DNA of 7,185 nucleotides from Blautia sp. (GCA_017515945.1 JAFWDX010000273.1:1-7185); one strand, 5' to 3'; counted from the first letter of the stretch, positions 1 through 5,543 are shown. Numbers and translations: made by a program. Notes: generated from the sequence alone by a model not told the origin.

Positions 1-29
1 CCCTGACTCATTCCGGAAGGTAAAAAGTA

Positions 30-58
30 GAGACCTGCGCAGATTTGTGTGTTATAAT
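30..58 (+). promoter_or_regulatory. Extended -10 promoter of the two-component operon
   Basis: A perfect -10 box TATAAT lies at 53-58, preceded by TGT at 50-52, which gives the extended form TGnTATAAT. The -35 region at 17-bp spacing (30-35, GAGACC) matches TTGACA only weakly, as is usual when an extended -10 is present. The box is about 44 bases before the TTG start of the kinase, leaving a short leader with a strong ribosome site. The block TGTGTGnTATAATA recurs at 5484-5497 before holB. The -10 is clear by inspection; transcription is inferred. Confidence 0.6.
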
Positions 59-90
59 ATAATCGTAAAAACCATGATCATCTGCGATCG

Positions 91-98
91 GGGGGAAG
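91..98 (+). promoter_or_regulatory. Ribosome binding site that decides the kinase TTG start
   Basis: GGGGGAAG is a purine-rich Shine-Dalgarno sequence ending three bases before the TTG at 102. No ATG with a comparable site precedes the first membrane helix, and the first in-frame ATG (residue 13) would cut into that helix. TTG is therefore the likely start. Confidence 0.7.
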
Positions 99-101
99 CG
101 A

Positions 102-1397
102 TTGAAGATAAAAACCAGAATTGTGATCAGCTTTATCATGATCATCATGATTCCGCTCTGCCTGTTCACCGCTGTGCTTTTTGGCATCGGACGTACACAG
201 AGTTCCCGGCAGCAGACTGCGGATACGCATTTTGTCATGCCTGTACAGGATCCTGCTGATCCCGGAGGCGGTCAGCCGCAGGGTTCCGATCAGGATTTGT
301 CCGAGGGGGAAAATGCGGATTACGATCTGACGATCGATGGGTCGGATATCGGCATGAGCCGGATCAATCTCATGGGCAGGGATGTGGTGATCGCTGTGGT
401 CGTGATCCTGATCATCACTGCGCTGTCGATCGGCCTGTGGCTTTACCAGAGTATTGCCGCACCTGTTCAGAAACTGAAAGCGGCTACACAGAATATAAAA
501 GAGGGCAATCTCGATTTCGTCCTGGAGATCGAAGGAAACGATGAATTTGCTGACCTGTGCCGGGATTTTGAAGAAATGCGGCTGCGTCTGAAAGAGTCCG
601 CAGAAGAAAAACTCCTGATGGACAGAGAGAATAAAGAACTGATCAGTAATATTTCCCATGATCTGCGCACGCCGATCACTTCCGTTAAGGGGTACGTGGA
701 AGGAATCATGGACGGAGTCGCCGATACTCCCGAAAAAATGGAGCGGTATGTCCGGACGATTTATAATAAGACGATCGAAATGGATCATCTGATCAATGAA
801 CTGACTTTTTATTCAAAGATCGATACCAACAGGATCCCTTATGCATTCAGCAAGCTCAATGTACAGGATTATTTCTCGGACTGTGTCCAGGAGCTGAGTC
901 TGGAGCTTGAAACAAAAAGGACAGGGCTGAGATATACAAACGACGTGGCGGAAAACGTCATGATCATCGCTGACGGTGAACAGCTGCGCAGGGTGATCCA
1001 GAATATTGTCGGCAATTCCCTGAAGTACATGGATAAGGAAAACGGACTGATCTGGATCCGGGTAAAGGATGTGGGCGATTTTGTCCAGGTGGAGATCGAG
1101 GATAACGGGAAGGGCATATCACAGAAAAATCTGCAATATATATTTGATCGTTTTTATCGGACAGATGCTTCCCGCAATTCCTTAAAAGGCGGAAGCGGAA
1201 TCGGACTCTCCATCGTGAAAAAGATCATAGAGGATCACGGAGGAAAAGTCTGGGCCACCAGCAAAGAGGGTGAGGGGACGACGCTGTATTTTGTGATACG
1301 CAAATATCAGGAAATCCCGGTGACGCCTCCGGATCCGGAAAAGGAAAAGGGAAGAGGCCGCAAAAAGGAGCAGGAGAAAAAATGGACAGGATTCTGA
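102..1397 (+). CDS. Membrane sensor histidine kinase (HAMP, HisKA, HATPase_c)
   Basis: This 431-residue sensor kinase should autophosphorylate on a histidine and pass the phosphate to the regulator encoded next. TM1 is about residues 8-28 and TM2 about 93-116. They enclose a short extracytoplasmic loop of roughly 65 residues that is rich in Gly, Asp, Gln and Pro and shows no PAS or Cache fold. A HAMP linker (about 117-168) leads to the H-box ISHDLRTPITSVKGY with His186. The N-box is NIVGNSLKYM (Asn305), the G1 box DNGKGI (334-339) and the G2 box GGSGIGLS (363-370). The C-terminus is a charged Lys/Glu/Arg tail (about 410-428). Translation starts at TTG behind GGGGGAAG. The stop overlaps the regulator gene by 16 bases, which indicates translational coupling. 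The signal sensed is unknown; the small loop suggests sensing in the membrane or by a partner protein. Confidence 0.93.
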   Translation: MKIKTRIVISFIMIIMIPLCLFTAVLFGIGRTQSSRQQTADTHFVMPVQDPADPGGGQPQGSDQDLSEGENADYDLTIDGSDIGMSRINLMGRDVVIAVVVILIITALSIGLWLYQSIAAPVQKLKAATQNIKEGNLDFVLEIEGNDEFADLCRDFEEMRLRLKESAEEKLLMDRENKELISNISHDLRTPITSVKGYVEGIMDGVADTPEKMERYVRTIYNKTIEMDHLINELTFYSKIDTNRIPYAFSKLNVQDYFSDCVQELSLELETKRTGLRYTNDVAENVMIIADGEQLRRVIQNIVGNSLKYMDKENGLIWIRVKDVGDFVQVEIEDNGKGISQKNLQYIFDRFYRTDASRNSLKGGSGIGLSIVKKIIEDHGGKVWATSKEGEGTTLYFVIRKYQEIPVTPPDPEKEKGRGRKKEQEKKWTGF

Positions 1398-2074
1398 TCA
1401 TTGAGGATGATGAAGATATCGCATATCTGGAGAGGGATTACCTGATCGCATCCGATTTTGCTGTGGATGTGGCTTCCAGAGGCGATACCGGTCTGGAAAT
1501 GGCGCTTCAGGGTCATTATGATCTGATCATTCTGGATGTTATGCTGCCGGAAAAAGACGGTTTTGAGATCTGCCGGGAGATTCGGAAGGACAAGAATATA
1601 CCTGTACTGATGGTATCCGCAAAAAAAGAGGATATTGACAAGATCCGGGGACTTGGCCTGGGAGCCGACGATTATATCACCAAGCCGTTCAGCCCGAGTG
1701 AGCTGGTGGCCCGTGTAAAAGCGCATCTGGACAGATACAGAAGACTGACAAAGGCGGCCGTGCCGGTCAATGATGTGATCGAGATCAGAGGATTGCGGAT
1801 CGATAAGACAGCCCGCAGAGTATGGGTTAATGACGAAGAAAAAATACTGACTACCAAAGAATTCGATCTGCTGGCTTTTCTGGCGGAAAATCCGAATCAT
1901 GTGTTCAGAAAAGAAGAGCTGTTTCGTGAAATCTGGGATATGGATTCTCTGGGAGGAGATATCGCCACCGTTACCGTTCACATAAAAAAGATCCGTGAAA
2001 AGATCGAGTTTAATACAGCCAGGCCGCAGTATATTGATACGATCTGGGGAGTAGGATACAGATTTAAAATATGA
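1382..2074 (+). CDS. OmpR/PhoB-family response regulator
   Basis: This 230-residue cytoplasmic transcription factor is of normal family length. The receiver domain covers about residues 1-118: acidic pocket Asp9-Asp10, phospho-acceptor Asp52 in LIILDVMLPEKDG, switch Ser79 in MVSA, and Lys101 in ITKPFSPSEL. The winged-helix DNA-binding domain covers about 132-229, with LTTKEFDLLAFLAENPNHVF and the closing motif DTIWGVGYRFKI. AGGAG sits five bases before the ATG, inside the kinase 3' end, and the genes overlap by 16 bases, so the kinase is its cognate partner. The targets are not visible; the secreted peptidase downstream is a possible one, but nothing in the sequence proves this. The first repeat copy of the dispersed family begins 11 bases after the stop. 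Confidence 0.95.
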   Translation: MDRILIIEDDEDIAYLERDYLIASDFAVDVASRGDTGLEMALQGHYDLIILDVMLPEKDGFEICREIRKDKNIPVLMVSAKKEDIDKIRGLGLGADDYITKPFSPSELVARVKAHLDRYRRLTKAAVPVNDVIEIRGLRIDKTARRVWVNDEEKILTTKEFDLLAFLAENPNHVFRKEELFREIWDMDSLGGDIATVTVHIKKIREKIEFNTARPQYIDTIWGVGYRFKI

Positions 2075-2084
2075 TATGGATTTT

Positions 2085-2118
2085 GTAACTGTGAGGGAGA
2101 TTGTGACTGAACAGTTAT
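2085..2118 (+). repeat. Dispersed palindromic repeat, copy R1 (intergenic)
   Basis: This 34-nt copy has left arm GTAACTGT (2085-2092), an 18-nt core ending GTGACTGA, and right arm ACAGTTAT (2111-2118). The arms pair over 8 bp, the last as G-T. The frame is open: ATG 2076 to TAG 2121-2123 reads MDFVTVREIVTEQLY, the same peptide frame as all other copies. Its relatives are at 4405, 4441, 4732, 5369 and 5510. No run of T follows, so it is not a standard terminator. Confidence 0.8.
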
Positions 2119-2122
2119 ACTA

Positions 2123-2170
2123 GAGGGTCTTAATACGTGGAATGCTTTGCTTCCACGTATTTAGAGCCTC
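2123..2170. repeat. Long imperfect hairpin in the gap after the response regulator
   Basis: A 20-nt arm (2123-2142) and its near-complement (2151-2170) pair with two mismatches around the 8-nt loop TGCTTTGC. The innermost 8 bp (ACGTGGAA / TTCCACGT) plus the flanking A/T bases are perfect. Neither strand has a T-tract after the stem, so it is not a clear intrinsic terminator. It lies exactly between repeat R1 and module A, which are directly joined at 5369-5442, and so it looks like an extra module nested in the element. It could also stabilise the regulator mRNA 3' end. Confidence 0.7.
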
Positions 2171-2183
2171 TGCATATACCGCG

Positions 2184-2206
2184 TGGAAAATGAGGTACAT
2201 TTTCCA
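2184..2206. other. Short 9-bp hairpin overlapping module A
   Basis: TGGAAAATG (2184-2192) and CATTTTCCA (2198-2206) are exact complements around the loop AGGTA. The right arm overlaps the start of the conserved module at 2198-2233. In the second module copy (5407) the matching left arm is absent, so this hairpin is not a constant part of the family. Confidence 0.5.
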
Positions 2207-2233
2207 TTTATTTGATCGCGCGAGTATACAAGT
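2198..2233 (+). repeat. Second repeat module, copy A
   Basis: This 36-nt block is 32/36 identical to 5407-5442; the differences are at module positions 7, 21, 31 and 35. It is open in frame as IFHLFDRASIQ and lies in frame with the peptidase gene start 22 bases later. A weak promoter reading is possible (TTTCCA at 2201-2206, 18-bp spacer, TATACA at 2225-2230). No better promoter for the peptidase is visible, but I do not count this as shown. Confidence 0.7.
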
Positions 2234-2255
2234 TTTTTGTTACAGGGGAGTTCTG

Positions 2256-3209
2256 ATGAAAACAAAGATATCGATGATGATCCTGCTGGTGGTTTTACTG
2301 ACAGGTGGTTTATGTTCCGCTCAGGAAACCGGTCAGCAGGTACAGGAACAGACACAGGAAACCGTTTTGCAGGAAAATACAGCAGGGCAGGAAAGTGCTT
2401 TGCAGACGAATGAAGGGTCACAGGCGAATGAAGCATCACAGGTGAATGAAGGATCGCAGGTGAATGAAGGATCGCAGGTGAATGAAACATCACAGGTGAA
2501 TGAAGCATCACAGGTGAATGAAGCATCACAGGAGTTCACTTCGGAGCAGACAACACAGCCGGCGGCTGTACAGAATGGAACCCCGGCGCCGGAGCCGGAA
2601 GAAAATTTTGTGCTGATCGCGGATTTTCCTGTTTCTTTACAGACACCGGAACTTCCGACAGGCTGTGAGGTCACTGCACTTACAATGCTGCTCAATTATT
2701 ATGGATTGCCTGCCGGAAAGACAATGATGGCTTCAGAATATCTACCAAAGGAGGAGTTCAAAACTTCTACCGGCATCGATGGGAAAAAATACGGGCCGGA
2801 TCTGAATAAATATTTTATCGGAGATCCTTTTTCAAATGGGATCACCTGTGGAACCGGCGCCATCATGGAGGCTGCGCGAAAATATCTGAAGGATCAGGGG
2901 AGTCTCCTTTATCCTGTCGATCTGAGTGGCAGCCGGGTAGAGGAGCTCTACAGTCTGATTGATCAGGGATATCCGGTGCTGGTGTGGGTGACGATTTCCA
3001 TGCAGGACAGACTGATGGCAGAAGGATGGTATACAGATAACGGTGAATATGTGGACTGGAGCAGTAACGATCACGGCGCTGTTCTGATCGGATATTCCGA
3101 AAACAGAATTCTGGAGGCAGATCCGCTGGCGGGTATCGTTGAGTACGATAAAGCGCAGTTTGAAAAGGTATATGAATCCAGAGGCAGACATTGTGTGATT
3201 TTAAGGTGA
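2256..3209 (+). CDS. Secreted C39-like family cysteine peptidase
   Basis: This 317-residue exported protein is probably a cell-surface or extracellular cysteine peptidase of the Peptidase_C39_2 type. The ATG at 2256 follows AGGGGAG (2243-2249) and opens a signal peptide: KTK, hydrophobic core MMILLVVLLTGG, likely cleavage after CSA (residue 22). Cys20 is preceded by Leu, so it is a poor lipobox. Residues 23-115 are a Gln/Glu/Thr/Ser-rich low-complexity linker with seven six-residue units (51-92). The catalytic domain (about 118-317) carries Gln129, Cys137 in LPTGCEVTALTMLLNYYG, His273 in NDHGAVLIGY, and Asp289 in LEADPLAG, the expected papain-like set. The substrate is unknown; this family is related to bacteriocin-leader peptidases but has no ABC transporter here. 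The open frame extends upstream to 2142 through repeat module A, but only the 2256 start has both an SD and a signal peptide. Confidence 0.88.
   Translation: MKTKISMMILLVVLLTGGLCSAQETGQQVQEQTQETVLQENTAGQESALQTNEGSQANEASQVNEGSQVNEGSQVNETSQVNEASQVNEASQEFTSEQTTQPAAVQNGTPAPEPEENFVLIADFPVSLQTPELPTGCEVTALTMLLNYYGLPAGKTMMASEYLPKEEFKTSTGIDGKKYGPDLNKYFIGDPFSNGITCGTGAIMEAARKYLKDQGSLLYPVDLSGSRVEELYSLIDQGYPVLVWVTISMQDRLMAEGWYTDNGEYVDWSSNDHGAVLIGYSENRILEADPLAGIVEYDKAQFEKVYESRGRHCVILR
2406..2531 (+). repeat. Seven tandem 18-bp units in the peptidase linker
   Basis: Seven consecutive 18-nt units run without gaps, with consensus GTGAATGAAGCATCACAG. The third and fourth units are identical to each other, as are the sixth and seventh. 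They encode VNE(A/G/T)SQ hexapeptides, residues 51-92 of the peptidase. The near-identity of the DNA indicates recent slippage or unequal exchange, and any gain or loss of units keeps the frame. The likely role is a flexible spacer between the membrane or wall and the catalytic domain. Confidence 0.95.
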
Positions 3210-3255
3210 GATGAGCCAGGGATATATCCCTGACTCATCCTGTTTTTTTTTTTTT
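3210..3255 (+). terminator. Rho-independent terminator after the peptidase
   Basis: Arms GATGAGCCAGGGA (3210-3222) and TCCCTGACTCATC (3227-3239) form a 13-bp stem with one mismatch and the loop TATA. Three bases later a run of 13 T (3243-3255) follows. It starts at the peptidase stop codon and should end that transcript. Its last T is immediately followed by the ATG of the next gene, so a downstream transcript starting inside or after it would be nearly leaderless. Confidence 0.92.
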
Positions 3256-4773
3256 ATGGAGATGGAATACAGTCTTTATCAAAAACTAAGGGAATACAAA
3301 AACAGTGAAACAGTTCCGTTTCACATGCCCGGTCATATGAGAAATTCCGTGTTTGAATCATGGGGATTTCCTGTCGGAATGGATATCACGGAAATTAACG
3401 GATTTGACAATCTTTACCATGCCTCGGGGGTTCTCAAAAACAGTCAGGAAAGGCTCAGCAGGCTGTTCGGGACAAAGGCCTCTTATTATCTCGTGAATGG
3501 AAGTACCGCGGGGATCCTGGCTTCGGTGAGTACATGTGTGCGCAGAAACGGGCAGATCCTGATGGCCAGAAACAGTCACAAATCCGCTTTTAATGCCGTT
3601 TATCTGCGTGGCCTGCAAAGCAGATATATCACTCCCAGGCCTTCCGGAGAGCCTGGGATTCATGGAGATATCCGGCCGGAAACGGTAAGACATATGCTTG
3701 AAAGCTGTCCGGATGCAGAGGCGGTCTTTGTCACTTCACCGACCTATGATGGTGTCGTGTCTGATATAAGGGGTATTTCCGATGTGGTTCATGAAAAGGA
3801 TCTGCCGTTGATCGTAGATGAGGCGCATGGCGCTCATCTGTACTTTTCCCCTTACTTTCCTTCTTCCGCGGTGCAGGAAGGCGCAGATCTGGTGATCCAG
3901 AGCTTTCACAAGACACTTCCAAGTCTGACACAGAGTGCAGTGCTGCACGTGTGTTCCGACAGGATCGATACAGACGTGCTGGAACGTTTTCTGAGTATGT
4001 ACCAGACAAGCAGTCCTTCGTATATCCTTATGGCAGGGCTGGACAGGTGTGTATCTTTTCTTGAGGAGGAGGGAAAAGCGGCTTTTGCCCATTATACAGA
4101 CAAGCTGGATCATGTAAGAGACTGTCTCGCAGAAAACAGGATTTTTTCCCTCCTTGAACCGGATAAATGTCATGCATATGACCGTTCAAAGATCCTCCTG
4201 CGCGCCCCTGTGGCAGGAGGGGGAACACATCTGGCAGAGCTGCTGCGCCAGGAATACCATATTGAAGTGGAGATGGAGGCTGCGGATTATGTGCTGGCTC
4301 TCACAAGCGTGGGAAATCGTGATGAAGATTTCGACAGGCTGGCAGGTGCCATAACAGAGCTGGATCGCAAATGGGAGAAGAAAGAGAATGGCGGCAATGC
4401 CATTGCAGATGTGAAGGAGCTTGTGACTGAACAGTTACAAATAAACGTGAAAGAACCTGTGACTGAACATTTGCAGAAAGGTTCTGCTGCACCGGAAGTG
4501 GTGACGACAATTGCTCAGGCAATGGAAGGAGCTGCAGAAGGAATATTGCTTTCCGAAAGCGCAGGACATGTCAGCAGTGAATTTGTATGGATTTATCCTC
4601 CGGGTATACCGCTCATTGTGCCTGGTGAGAGGATCAGCGGTCATGTTGTGAAGCAGCTCGAAAATGCCGGACGGGCAGGTCTGGCCGTCCAGGGTCCGGC
4701 AGATCGTTCCGGTAAATATATAAAAGTCATGGTAACTGTGAAGACTGAACAGTTACAGGTCATGGAGTGTTGA
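3256..4773 (+). CDS. Orn/Lys/Arg decarboxylase-like PLP enzyme (YaaO-like)
   Basis: This 505-residue fold-type I PLP enzyme belongs to the short decarboxylase family of B. subtilis YaaO. The substrate is probably a basic amino acid, but the sequence does not settle this. Motifs: FHMPGH (22-27), GMDITEINGFDNLYHASG (41-58), YLVNGSTAG (78-86), VTSPTYDGVVSDI, LIVDEAHGAH (Asp188, His191) and SFHKTLPSLTQ with the PLP lysine Lys219. The C-terminal domain carries SSEFVWIYPPGIPLIVPGE (440-458). Between the domains, residues 386-409 are two repeat-derived 12-mers, and residues 493-501 near the C-terminus come from another copy. Start choice: ATG 3256 (or 3262) fits the family N-terminus but has no SD and follows the T-tract. 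ATG 3211 behind AAGG would add 15 residues read through the terminator and is unlike the family. The TGA lies 5 bases before the kinase ATG. Confidence 0.88.
   Translation: MEMEYSLYQKLREYKNSETVPFHMPGHMRNSVFESWGFPVGMDITEINGFDNLYHASGVLKNSQERLSRLFGTKASYYLVNGSTAGILASVSTCVRRNGQILMARNSHKSAFNAVYLRGLQSRYITPRPSGEPGIHGDIRPETVRHMLESCPDAEAVFVTSPTYDGVVSDIRGISDVVHEKDLPLIVDEAHGAHLYFSPYFPSSAVQEGADLVIQSFHKTLPSLTQSAVLHVCSDRIDTDVLERFLSMYQTSSPSYILMAGLDRCVSFLEEEGKAAFAHYTDKLDHVRDCLAENRIFSLLEPDKCHAYDRSKILLRAPVAGGGTHLAELLRQEYHIEVEMEAADYVLALTSVGNRDEDFDRLAGAITELDRKWEKKENGGNAIADVKELVTEQLQINVKEPVTEHLQKGSAAPEVVTTIAQAMEGAAEGILLSESAGHVSSEFVWIYPPGIPLIVPGERISGHVVKQLENAGRAGLAVQGPADRSGKYIKVMVTVKTEQLQVMEC
4405..4474 (+). repeat. 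Dispersed repeat copies R2 and R3, tandem and in frame in a gene
   Basis: R2 (4405-4438) has a decayed left arm GCAGATGT, then core and right arm ACAGTTAC. R3 (4441-4474) starts 36 nt later with degraded arms ATAAACGT and ACATTTGC but keeps the core CTGTGACTGA. They encode VKELVTEQLQIN and VKEPVTEHLQKG, two consecutive 12-residue units in the linker between the PLP and C-terminal domains of the decarboxylase. The frame is the one used in every other copy. The weaker arms suggest an older insertion than R4 or R5. Confidence 0.8.
4726..4765 (+). mobile_element. Dispersed repeat copy R4, flanked by 7-bp direct repeats
   Basis: The core (4732-4756) is GTAACTGT, GAAGACTGA, ACAGTTAC: a perfect 8-bp palindrome with the core shortened by exactly 9 nt relative to R5, which keeps the frame. 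GTCATGG occurs at 4726-4732 and again at 4759-4765, like a target-site duplication. Deleting one direct repeat plus the insert (33 bp, 11 codons) leaves an ending KVMEC in the decarboxylase and an unchanged stop. The copy encodes VTVKTEQLQ. Mobility is inferred from the flanks; no transposase is present. Confidence 0.65.
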
Positions 4774-4778
4774 CAATC

Positions 4779-5372
4779 ATGGGAAAGCTGTTTTATCTGA
4801 TGGGAAAAAGTTCCTCCGGAAAGGATCATATATATGAGAGACTGATCCGTATGAAGGACCTGGATCTGAAGCGGTTTATATTGTATACCACACGTCCGAT
4901 GAGGGACGGTGAGGAAGAGGGAAGAGAGTATCATTTCACGGATCCGGACGAGCTTAAACATCTGGAGGATGCGGGAAAAGTCATTGAAAAACGGGTATAT
5001 CAGACGGTTCACGGACCATGGATCTATTTTACAGCTGATAATGGAGAAATGGCTGCGGAAGGAAGCCGATGGCTGGGGATCGGTACGCCGGAGTCTTACT
5101 GTGTGCTGAGAGATTATTTCGGCGGAAATAATGTGCTGCCTGTTTATATCGAGGTGGACGACGGGATACGTCTGGAGAGGGCTCTGCAGCGGGAAAGATC
5201 CCAGGAAAAACCGGATTACGCAGAGATGTGCCGCAGATATCTGTCGGATCTGGAAGATTTTTCAGAAGAAAAACTGGAAAAGGCCGGCATCACGAAAAGG
5301 TTTTCAAATGACGGAGAACTGGAAACCTGTATCGATGAGATCGCTTCCTGGATCCTTATAAATGGGTGGTAA
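4779..5372 (+). CDS. Guanylate-kinase-like nucleoside monophosphate kinase
   Basis: This 197-residue cytoplasmic P-loop protein should phosphorylate a nucleoside monophosphate, GMP if it keeps the Gmk specificity. The P-loop is GKSSSGKD (residues 9-16), with Asp16 where Ser, Thr or Gly-Thr is usual after the lysine. The GMP-binding segment TTRPMRDGEEEGREYHF (37-53) is close to the Gmk consensus. The LID-side segment is RLERALQRERSQ (131-142), followed by a helical tail. Length is typical of Gmk (about 190-205). ATG 4779 is chosen because MGKLFYLMGKSSSGKD puts the P-loop at the expected place; GGAG lies at 4764-4767. Upstream GTG 4767 and TTG 4770 are alternatives that overlap the decarboxylase stop. 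It occupies the place of tmk in the B. subtilis order, so its true substrate is worth testing. Its TAA stop (5370-5372) lies inside repeat R5. Confidence 0.85.
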   Translation: MGKLFYLMGKSSSGKDHIYERLIRMKDLDLKRFILYTTRPMRDGEEEGREYHFTDPDELKHLEDAGKVIEKRVYQTVHGPWIYFTADNGEMAAEGSRWLGIGTPESYCVLRDYFGGNNVLPVYIEVDDGIRLERALQRERSQEKPDYAEMCRRYLSDLEDFSEEKLEKAGITKRFSNDGELETCIDEIASWILINGW

Positions 5373-5444
5373 CTGTGAAGAAGCTTGTGACTGAACAGTT
5401 ACGAGGCATTTTTCATTTATTTGATCACGCGAGTATGCAAATGG
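5360..5444 (+). mobile_element. Dispersed repeat copy R5 joined to module B
   Basis: R5 (5369-5402) is the most regular copy: GTAACTGT and ACAGTTAC pair perfectly over 8 bp around an 18-nt core. Four bases later module B (5407-5442) follows, 32/36 identical to 2198-2233. The whole unit is open in one frame and reads VTVKKLVTEQLRGIFHLFD then HASMQ. AAATGG occurs at 5360-5365 and 5439-5444, so removing 79 bp leaves AAT GGA TAA, which would end the kinase at ILING instead of ILINGW. This fits insertion into the original stop region of the kinase gene. Confidence 0.65.
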
Positions 5445-5467
5445 ATAAAGTTCCGGTGAGTAGAGTC

Positions 5468-5496
5468 TGGTACATTGTGCCCCTGTGTGATATAAT
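5468..5496 (+). promoter_or_regulatory. Extended -10 promoter upstream of holB
   Basis: TATAAT at 5491-5496 is preceded by TGA (5488-5490), an extended -10. The -35 at 17-bp spacing is weak (5468-5473, TGGTAC). The block TGTGTGATATAATA (5484-5497) differs by one base from that at 46-59 before the kinase, and TTCCGG and GTAGAG also precede both. It should drive holB-ricT with a leader of about 65 bases that contains repeat R6. Confidence 0.6.
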
Positions 5497-5509
5497 AAAA
5501 CAAAAAAAG

Positions 5510-5543
5510 ATAGCTGTTCAGGAGCTTGAGACTGAACGGTTAT
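5510..5543 (+). repeat. Dispersed repeat copy R6 in the holB leader
   Basis: This 34-nt copy is 26/34 identical to R5. Its arms ATAGCTGT (5510-5517) and ACGGTTAT (5536-5543) both differ from the consensus, yet an RNA could still pair over all 8 positions using two G-U pairs. It lies between the holB -10 box and the ribosome site, so any transcript from that promoter carries it as a leader hairpin. Its frame reads IAVQELETERLS, again the family frame. Confidence 0.6.

Noticed and set aside
1..11. CCCTGACTCAT at the window start equals the terminator right arm at 3228-3238
   Set aside because: It may be the tail of a similar terminator of an upstream gene, but no left arm is in the window and no T-tract follows, so it is not supported.
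78..788. 236-codon open frame on the minus strand
   Set aside because: It is antisense to the histidine kinase, His/Asp/Ile-rich from reversed codons, and has no motif.
1307..1981. 224-codon open frame on the minus strand
   Set aside because: It is antisense to the response regulator and has low-quality composition and no motif.
2123..2170. Long hairpin as an intrinsic terminator of the response regulator
   Set aside because: There is no T-run on either strand after the stem, so it is listed as a hairpin only.
2081..2243. TTTTG direct repeats around R1/module A as a target-site duplication
   Set aside because: The match is five bases inside a T-run and could easily be chance, so it is not counted with the flanks of R4 and R5.
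2161..2529. Minus-strand repetitive open frame (HSPVML-type repeats)
   Set aside because: This is the mirror of the 18-bp tandem array; any frame across such an array looks repetitive.
4405..4474. CRISPR-like interpretation of the spaced repeats
   Set aside because: Only two adjacent copies exist, with a near-zero spacer and coding continuity, and no cas genes are in the window.
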